Position numbers and translations under genes: made by a program
Notes under the pieces: model-generated
Told to the model about the DNA's origin: nothing
What the model saw: only the letters and a program-made list of their open reading frames with translations
Database searches by the model: none
In this document: one piece after another, positions 58,132 through 64,000 of the stretch
How the letters are laid out: every line of letters begins with the position of its first letter
Position numbering within the stretch: position 1 is the first letter of the stretch
Source: Opitutia bacterium UBA7876
GTDB lineage: Bacteria > Verrucomicrobiota > Verrucomicrobiia > Opitutales > Seribacteraceae
Assembly: GCA_002500665.1 (NCBI GenBank)
Contig: DLRY01000100.1
Location: 59,607 to 123,606 of the forward strand
DNA length: 64,000 bases
Reading direction: 5' to 3'

Positions 58132-60400
58132 CCGCCTGCTTATTCTTCCGCTTTTCCTCTGCATCTGGCTTGCCATAGTACTTGTTGTAATACTTGTACC
58201 TGAAATAACCGTAACCGTAATACCCGGAATAGTAATAACCGGGCGTCTTCTTCTGCGGAAGGTCGTTTAGGACAACCCCCAGAAGGTTGGCCCCGGTATC
58301 ATTGATGCTCTCAATGAGCGTCTTCACGATTTTCCTAGAGACCTTGCCGTACCTAGTCACGAAAAGTACCTCATCAACCTTGCGGGCAATAGCGAGAGAA
58401 TCGGGGAACAAACCAATGGGTGGACTATCGATGATGACAACCTCTGCATTCGTCCTGAGCAAATCGATGACGGTCGAAAAGTCGTTTTGCTCGAGCATTT
58501 CCGTGGCAGCTCGGGTCTTGCCGCCTGAAGGAAGAAGAAACAGGTTCGGGTGAACTTCGGTCAAGGATTCGGAAATGCAATTCTGGACGTCTTGACCCGG
58601 CTTCCCGACGTCGTTGACGAGGGACAGCAAGCCCTTGCTGTTCTCCAAGTTGCAAAACTTGTGCAGACCTGGTCTGCGCAAATCGAAATCAACAAGAATG
58701 GTTTTTCTGCCGTGATTTGCGCAACTATAGGCAAGGTTTGCGGAAATCAGGCTTTTGCCCTCACTGGGTATGGCCGAGGTAACCAGTATCAGCTTTGGAT
58801 AATCCGTCTGTGAATTCATCTGAATCCTGCTGTACATGCTCCGAAAAGCCTCGGTTAGCCCGTCATCAAGATCATTACCCACGATAAGCGGCCTTTCACG
58901 CTCCTCCACCTCGGAGATCTTCGGGATTCCTCCGATCAGGTCATTGCCTACGAAGACCTCGATGTCCCATGGAGACTTCACGCGGTTGTCGATGAATTCT
59001 AGGCATACTGGAATAAGGATGAAGAGCACCGCGAAGATCATCATGCCCTCTTCCCGTATTCTGTTCTTGTCCGGAGCATATGGACCGCCCGGTTCATATG
59101 CCACCGAATCGACCCTGAGAGGTTCGTCCTGCTCGGAAGGAAGGGCTTGCTCGATTTTCACGTCGTTAAGCCTGGCGTGGATCGAATCGGTACTCCTTTG
59201 CACCACGGCAAGTTCTCTTTCGAAATTCTTGAGCGTCTCTTCAATTTCGCTCAACTTCTCGGATTGCTTCTGAACCTTTGCCATCTCGTCGGCAAACTCC
59301 TTTTCCTGGGCACTGAGTTGTATGTGCTTGTCCCTAAGATCTTCTATGGCCGAGGTAACCGACTGCCTCAAGGCGCTCTTCACCTGCTGTACGCTTCTGG
59401 CATTCTCAAGCATCCTGGGGTGCCTCTCCAGATAACCTGATCCGGTTTCCTCATAGTCTCTCCTCGTTTTTTCAAGATCGTAAAGGGTCTGCCTGAGAGC
59501 CGGAATATTGCCAAACTGCTCGATGGCATCAATTTCGAAAAACTCCTTGATGACGGCAATGTCATCCTTGATGTCCTTGGAGGAAACCGAGTTCGTACTC
59601 GATCCGATCCTAGTCTTGATCGCAAGAATCTGGCGAAGGAGTGAATTGATGCGGATTTGTTCCAACCTCGATTTCGTGACCTCGGAAGAAAACTGGCTCT
59701 TCCTGTCTCCGGTATCTCTCTTCTCATCCTCCAGGAATGGCAGGTTGTTATCTTTCTTGTAATTGGCCATGTCCGCAGCAATTTTCTTTTCCTTGGACAG
59801 TTCGGTATCGAGAAGGTCCTCCAAAGTCTGCTTTACGAACTCAACTTTTTCGCTCTTGGTACTCTTATGGAGTTTTTCGTATTCCTTCTGGACCACGTCC
59901 GCCACGAACTTTGCTCCTAATGCGCTTCTTGCATCGGAAGTAATGATGAAGCGAGGCCTGCTCTTGCTTCCCGCTTGAGTAATACGATAACTGTAGGCAG
60001 AGGCGATACCCACTCGAATCCCTTGCTTGAGAAAAGGTCCTAGAAGGACGGATTTGTACTGAGGATTGTTATCCAACTGGTGAGCGACGTTAATCCTTAA
60101 CTTCTCGCTGTTCAAACCTTCGGTATGTCGGGAAATAAGGCCCTCGAGGTGACTTTCCCTCTCAACGCTCTGCAGGTTAAGAATGGCGGGGGGAGGCGTG
60201 AGACTGAACGAGCAACTGGATGCGAACTTGTCGGGTTCCTGTTGCTTGTAGAAAACCCAGAAAAGGGCACAGGGCAAGGAAAGCGCAATCGCCAGAAGCC
60301 AGCGATCCCGAATAATGAGCAAGAAGTCGGAAAGACCCTTGATCTTTGATTTCCCCTTCTGAACTGGGGGGGATGAGAAGTTGTCGAAGTCCTCTTCCAT
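58124..60400 (-). CDS. Exopolysaccharide co-polymerase / tyrosine autokinase
   Basis: A Wzc-type protein of 758 residues that controls polysaccharide chain length. Two membrane segments flank a large periplasmic coiled-coil region (about 60-440, Wzz and GNVR type). The cytoplasmic BY-kinase holds Walker A TSAIPSEGKSLISANLA, Walker A' ILVDFDLRRPGLHKF and Walker B VVIIDSPPIG. The C-terminus is a cluster of tyrosines (GYYYSGYYGYGYFRYKYY) that is the usual site of autophosphorylation. It overlaps the preceding export gene by one base. The operon has no obvious flippase in the window. Confidence 0.95.
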   Translation of the reverse strand: MEEDFDNFSSPPVQKGKSKIKGLSDFLLIIRDRWLLAIALSLPCALFWVFYKQQEPDKFASSCSFSLTPPPAILNLQSVERESHLEGLISRHTEGLNSEKLRINVAHQLDNNPQYKSVLLGPFLKQGIRVGIASAYSYRITQAGSKSRPRFIITSDARSALGAKFVADVVQKEYEKLHKSTKSEKVEFVKQTLEDLLDTELSKEKKIAADMANYKKDNNLPFLEDEKRDTGDRKSQFSSEVTKSRLEQIRINSLLRQILAIKTRIGSSTNSVSSKDIKDDIAVIKEFFEIDAIEQFGNIPALRQTLYDLEKTRRDYEETGSGYLERHPRMLENARSVQQVKSALRQSVTSAIEDLRDKHIQLSAQEKEFADEMAKVQKQSEKLSEIEETLKNFERELAVVQRSTDSIHARLNDVKIEQALPSEQDEPLRVDSVAYEPGGPYAPDKNRIREEGMMIFAVLFILIPVCLEFIDNRVKSPWDIEVFVGNDLIGGIPKISEVEERERPLIVGNDLDDGLTEAFRSMYSRIQMNSQTDYPKLILVTSAIPSEGKSLISANLAYSCANHGRKTILVDFDLRRPGLHKFCNLENSKGLLSLVNDVGKPGQDVQNCISESLTEVHPNLFLLPSGGKTRAATEMLEQNDFSTVIDLLRTNAEVVIIDSPPIGLFPDSLAIARKVDEVLFVTRYGKVSRKIVKTLIESINDTGANLLGVVLNDLPQKKTPGYYYSGYYGYGYFRYKYYNKYYGKPDAEEKRKNKQAVS

Positions 60401-61062
60401 CAGAACAACCTCTCCGGTACCTCTATTCGATCCCCCGGATAAATCCAGAACCTTTTCGCGGAACCGGAAGAAATAGTACCTTGGCTCAAGGCCTCGACAT
60501 CTACCTCATAGGTCTTTGTATCAGTAGACTCTCCTCTGCTGTTGTAGAAAGTTCTGGTAACGTAGACCTTGTTCTTCTTGGCAACCTCCGTAAAGCCACC
60601 CGCGCGAGCTATAACCTCTACGACACTCATCGCCTCCACCTCGGGAGGAAAGGCATAGGGACCCTTCTTGTTTACAGACCCGGAAAGAAAAACAACCTGT
60701 TCCGTGTACTTGGTAACGACCACATTGACGAAAGGTCGTCTGTATATCAGCTGCTTCTGATATTGTTTGGTTATTTCTGCGGCAGCTTGCTCCGCACTTA
60801 GGCCGGACAGACTGAGCTCATTGATATAGGCAGGTTTCACGGTACCATAGTTGCCTAGGGTTGCCTCAACGGAAGCATCCGTTTCGCCTTGAACGATAAT
60901 GCGAACCCTGTCGCCGGATCTTAGCTTGTATCCCGTCTTGTCCCTTCTGACCGAAGGATCCAAAGTATACTTACTTTGGCTCCAAAGAAGACCACATGCA
61001 AGTACGGCCAGTACAAAGGTCACTAAGCACCGTAGTGAAAGGGGGTATAACTTGGGATTCAT
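60400..61062 (-). CDS. Wza-like polysaccharide export protein
   Basis: An outer-membrane polysaccharide export protein of 220 residues. After a signal segment (LRCLVTFVLAVLACGLLW) comes the Poly_export domain (YKLRSGDRVRIIVQGETDAS, then YINELSLSGLSAEQAAAEI) and one SLBB-type domain (VFLSGSVNKKGPYAFPPE). It is shorter than Wza, having one SLBB domain and no C-terminal membrane helix. The ATG at 61062 is better than the TTG at 61077. It lies between the barrel gene and the autokinase gene. Confidence 0.9.
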   Translation of the reverse strand: MNPKLYPLSLRCLVTFVLAVLACGLLWSQSKYTLDPSVRRDKTGYKLRSGDRVRIIVQGETDASVEATLGNYGTVKPAYINELSLSGLSAEQAAAEITKQYQKQLIYRRPFVNVVVTKYTEQVVFLSGSVNKKGPYAFPPEVEAMSVVEVIARAGGFTEVAKKNKVYVTRTFYNSRGESTDTKTYEVDVEALSQGTISSGSAKRFWIYPGDRIEVPERLF

Positions 61063-61063
61063 A

Positions 61064-62308
61064 CTAGAATCTACCAACTATTTGAGCCCGTATCAAATGC
61101 CTTCCAAAGGAATCTTGGTCTCGGTCGGAATAGGAATAGTCATAACCGCCGCCAGCACTGAAGTTCTGGTTGATGTTCTTGGTAACCTCAAACCCAAACC
61201 CATACTGATTGAGGGAGGAAGAATCCCTCGAAGCAATTTTGGGGATATTAGCATAAGTATAGTCCACCACTCCCACCGAAACGTAGCCGGTAGCCGTAAG
61301 GTCTTGCTTGAGGCGATGATTAAGCCGAAGGCGACTCATTGTGCTAAACATGGAAAACCCTTGGGGAGAAGGAGAAAAAGAACGATCTACGTCAAGACCA
61401 GCAGAAGTTTTGGTGTTGAAGACCCAGTCGAGACCAAGGCCCATGGTGAAGTTTTTCTGATTGGGGTTGGTAGGATTTTCATGGTCTACAATCGTGTAGC
61501 CGAGCTGGGCATTCCCAGAAAGCTTTGGAGTTAGATCGCCATTTGCACCGAACGAAACCGAGTGGGATTTGCTGTCAATTAGGTTCGGACTGGAGTTTTT
61601 GTTGCGAGAAGTGGTCGTGCTGTAGCCATATTGGGTATAGAAATCCAGTTTTTCGGAATAGATGTAGAAAGCCGTGACAGCAATAGGGATGGTATTGTAA
61701 TCCCTATATGGTCGTTCGGATACAGATCCGGTTTGGTAATCCCTGAGTGCATAGTTTGTGCCTACGCCAACCGCAAACTTGGGGCTATGATTATACCTGG
61801 CATTGAGTCCGATGTCAAAGTAGGTATAGGAAACAAGGTCCTGTTCGAGGACGCTGGTGTCGATATGCTGGCCAAGATCAAAGGTAGCGGAAAAACGTAT
61901 CTTGGCATTGGTTGATAAGCGTTTTTGCAGGGACTCGTCGAAATCCACCGTAAGCGTTGAAATGGGAATAACATAACTCTTGTCCTGATTCTTTATATAC
62001 TGGGCAAGCTGTATCCCACCTGTGCCGCTCAAGGTAAACCAGCCAAGTTTTTTGGAGAGAGTAAGGGCGGGAGTGAAGCGAATGATGAAGTCATCTTCGC
62101 TTTTAATCTCATCTGACGCGATGAAGCCGGAATTGGAGTTTTTGGATGCCGTATAGGCGGTGGAAGAAATACCGAAAACCCGAGAATCATACTCCCCCGA
62201 TAAAGTTGCCGAAAGATCCAGTTTACCAAAGGCAGTTTCCTTCAACCCAAAGCCTGATGAAGGCAGTAGAGAAAAAAGGAGGGTAATTCTGATCAAAACA
62301 CTCTTCAT
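61064..62308 (-). CDS. Outer-membrane beta-barrel protein of the EPS operon
   Basis: A 414-residue exported protein (signal MKSVLIRITLLFSLLPSSGFG) built of alternating amphipathic strands, such as LDLSATLSGEYDSRVFGI, FTLSGTGGIQLAQY and FGFEVTKNINQNFSAGGGY, ending in an aromatic residue (QIVGRF), the sign of a barrel inserted by BamA. It resembles the outer-membrane beta-barrel (BBP2) proteins found in exopolysaccharide clusters. It is the first gene after the promoter at 62352-62380 and precedes the Wza-like gene. A role in polymer export is likely from context. Confidence 0.88.
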   Translation of the reverse strand: MKSVLIRITLLFSLLPSSGFGLKETAFGKLDLSATLSGEYDSRVFGISSTAYTASKNSNSGFIASDEIKSEDDFIIRFTPALTLSKKLGWFTLSGTGGIQLAQYIKNQDKSYVIPISTLTVDFDESLQKRLSTNAKIRFSATFDLGQHIDTSVLEQDLVSYTYFDIGLNARYNHSPKFAVGVGTNYALRDYQTGSVSERPYRDYNTIPIAVTAFYIYSEKLDFYTQYGYSTTTSRNKNSSPNLIDSKSHSVSFGANGDLTPKLSGNAQLGYTIVDHENPTNPNQKNFTMGLGLDWVFNTKTSAGLDVDRSFSPSPQGFSMFSTMSRLRLNHRLKQDLTATGYVSVGVVDYTYANIPKIASRDSSSLNQYGFGFEVTKNINQNFSAGGGYDYSYSDRDQDSFGRHLIRAQIVGRF

Positions 62309-62351
62309 TTGATAAATGAGATGAATTAGTATTAAAAAGGGCAGATATAGA

Positions 62352-62380
62352 ATTAGACCATTTGAGGATTAGGGTGTCAA
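62352..62380 (-). promoter_or_regulatory. Sigma-70 type promoter of the exopolysaccharide operon
   Basis: On the minus strand TTGACA (exact consensus) is followed by a 17-base spacer and TCTAAT (one mismatch). The -10 box lies about 45 bases before the ATG at 62308. It should drive the barrel, export and autokinase genes. No equally good pair is seen for the divergent ligase-like gene. Confidence 0.75.
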
Positions 62381-62414
62381 CAACTACGTAATTCCATAAT
62401 AATTTGAACTTTAG

Positions 62415-64000
62415 ATGAATCGAGAGTCGAAATTACTTATGTCTGTATTAATTTTGACCTCATGGGCTAAAGGGGGGCTGGGACATCCCATTAATCTTTG
62501 GATCGTGGATGTCATTGTCCTTTTTTCTATCCTTTCTCTCTTGCTGAATGACAAAAAGCGCAGGAAGCGATTTGTGCTTTGCTTTTTACCCATACTTCTA
62601 GCCTGTCTGCACTGTGTGGTTTCATGGACCAACCCGAGTTATCGGATTATCTCTCAAGAGGACATAAAAAAGATTGATTTCGACCAATACTTTTCAAGGG
62701 AAACGAATGTCGAAAAGATAGAAACACTAAGAAACGGATTCAGGAACATTGCCGTGGTTCAAGATAAGGACCCCAAGCTTGCATTGGCAATATTCCTTGA
62801 TTTGAAAAATCAATTTCATGATAAATACGGCCAAGCAAATTCTCCCTGTTTGGACTTGATCGAGCTCTATGAAGACAAATTAATTAATGACCCAATACCC
62901 TTTTTGCCCGAAACCCCGTTTAGCGACAATGCTTTCATCTATTCGAGCATACACTTTATTTGCCAGCTAGCCTTTGGAGTCATCATTTTTTTATCACTGA
63001 GAACCAGGCGTGAAATTAGGTTTTTTGTCTATTTAATGGCTATAAATGGAGGATTGCTAGCACTCGCAGGGATCATCCAAAAGCTCAACTACGTGCCCGA
63101 CGACGACCTTAAGGAAATATTCGGGATCTGGGACACGCCCGAACCTAGGTATTTTTTCTCCAGTTTTACCTACAAGAATCATTGGGCTTCCTTTGCCCTT
63201 ATGTGCCTGTTTGCATCCTTAGCTATTCTCTATCAGCAAATTAAAAACTGTAGAGGCAAAATCATCCATGAGAAACGCCTTATTCCCACCATTTTCTCCG
63301 TTTGTTTGATCATTGTAGCCATTCCCTATTCTGGTTCGCGTTCCGGGCTGACCGTGCTCCTCGTCTGCTTCGTCGTATTCATTTGCAGGATTCTCTTAAA
63401 AATTAGGTCTGATATTTACAAACACAAGATAACGGTTCTTGGATCTTCGCTGACCCTTTTTCTACTACTTTGCTTTTCATTCTCGATGAGCAGAACAACC
63501 TCCAAGGAAATGCTTAACAATAGCTTGGGACAATATTATGACTTAAAAGCAGGAAAACCACCGCTAAGGTTTGCCTTATGGCAAGATTTGATTCGCCAGA
63601 TTCGCAATACCCCTGTTTGGGGATCTGGCTTTGACTCCTACAGAGCGATTAATCCCTTATACCAATCCAAGGAAATCAGGATTCAAAGATCCTACGGCAT
63701 TGAATTCGCACACCGTAACTACACGCCCCTAGTGGGTCATGGACACTGCGACTTGCTCGAATACACATCTGAGTTCGGGATACCCCTTATGATCATTTTT
63801 TTCATCTACCCATTGCTATGCCTTAGAACAATATTTAGGTCTCCATCCGAATTTCCCATCCTCCTATTGATCAGCTGTCTTTCATTTCTGCTCTTCTCCC
63901 TTGTCGATTTTCCCAGCAGAACTCCGGTATGCCTTTTACTTTGCGGGGCAATGCTTGGAGCATCGACAAAATATGCGAAATTAACTCTTCCCGAAGGGAA
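62415..64000 (+). CDS. O-antigen ligase/Wzy-like membrane protein, cut by window end
   Basis: An open frame of 528 codons that runs off the window; the 3' end is missing. ATG at 62415 is preceded in frame by a stop, and an ATG at 62439 is also possible. It is a polytopic membrane protein with about a dozen hydrophobic segments and one large extracytoplasmic loop early (about 75-170). The Wzy_C hallmark is seen late: FALWQDLIRQIRNTPVWGSG, then a loop with HGHCDLLEYTSEFGIPLMI (H-x-H/N-D-x-L-E pattern) and a final hydrophobic DFPSRTPV stretch. It polymerises or ligates polysaccharide, fitting the divergent export operon. Confidence 0.85.
   Translation, partial: MNRESKLLMSVLILTSWAKGGLGHPINLWIVDVIVLFSILSLLLNDKKRRKRFVLCFLPILLACLHCVVSWTNPSYRIISQEDIKKIDFDQYFSRETNVEKIETLRNGFRNIAVVQDKDPKLALAIFLDLKNQFHDKYGQANSPCLDLIELYEDKLINDPIPFLPETPFSDNAFIYSSIHFICQLAFGVIIFLSLRTRREIRFFVYLMAINGGLLALAGIIQKLNYVPDDDLKEIFGIWDTPEPRYFFSSFTYKNHWASFALMCLFASLAILYQQIKNCRGKIIHEKRLIPTIFSVCLIIVAIPYSGSRSGLTVLLVCFVVFICRILLKIRSDIYKHKITVLGSSLTLFLLLCFSFSMSRTTSKEMLNNSLGQYYDLKAGKPPLRFALWQDLIRQIRNTPVWGSGFDSYRAINPLYQSKEIRIQRSYGIEFAHRNYTPLVGHGHCDLLEYTSEFGIPLMIIFFIYPLLCLRTIFRSPSEFPILLLISCLSFLLFSLVDFPSRTPVCLLLCGAMLGASTKYAKLTLPEG

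Overview
The window reads as chromosomal DNA of a Gram-negative member of the PVC group, most likely Verrucomicrobiota. The grounds are a PSD1/DUF1549-DUF1553 cytochrome c protein followed by a DUF1501 protein, several type I sulfatases, an azurin-PA14 protein, a RodZ-like protein beside FtsK, and outer-membrane export genes. Most of it is rich in G+C. Gene starts often lack a clear Shine-Dalgarno sequence, and GTG or TTG starts are common. I saw no tRNA, rRNA, CRISPR array or insertion sequence.

Bases 1-19725 form an accessory region for handling sulfated glycans. It holds the tail of an S41 peptidase, two coupled sulfatases, glmS, an unknown exported protein, an azurin-PA14 protein with a sulfatase, a sulfatase-like protein that has lost its active site, its intact paralogue, a sialidase-like protein, and a PSD1 cytochrome with a DUF1501 protein. 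Bases 19741-28212 are one leftward gene string: a glutamate synthase large subunit, a CysJ-like diflavin reductase 5 bases downstream, then thrH and an FMN reductase. The first two genes are much poorer in G+C than their neighbours.

Bases 28480-34928 hold a methyltransferase with a UbiA-like membrane protein, a glutaredoxin-like protein, an AraC regulator with a C-terminal PAS domain, and a large propeller/M28/PDZ peptidase. Bases 34955-43317 are housekeeping: rodZ-like, ftsK, manA, and a compact grpE-dnaJ-hldE-like-purN-prmA string. Bases 43369-46711 encode a double DUF1538 membrane protein followed one base later by a protein with three PII-like domains.

Bases 46794-55505 are the most unusual part. 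A lipoprotein is divergent from a rightward string of four genes: a coiled-coil protein made entirely of eighteen 36-residue units, a GAF-GAF-PAS class III cyclase, and two TPR proteins. None of the four shows a signal peptide or membrane segment, so this looks like a cytoplasmic cyclic-nucleotide signalling scaffold. The rest (55502-64000) holds pssA, small unknown genes, a hexapeptide acyltransferase, and an exopolysaccharide locus: outer-membrane barrel, Wza-like export protein, tyrosine autokinase, and a divergent O-antigen ligase-like gene cut by the window end.
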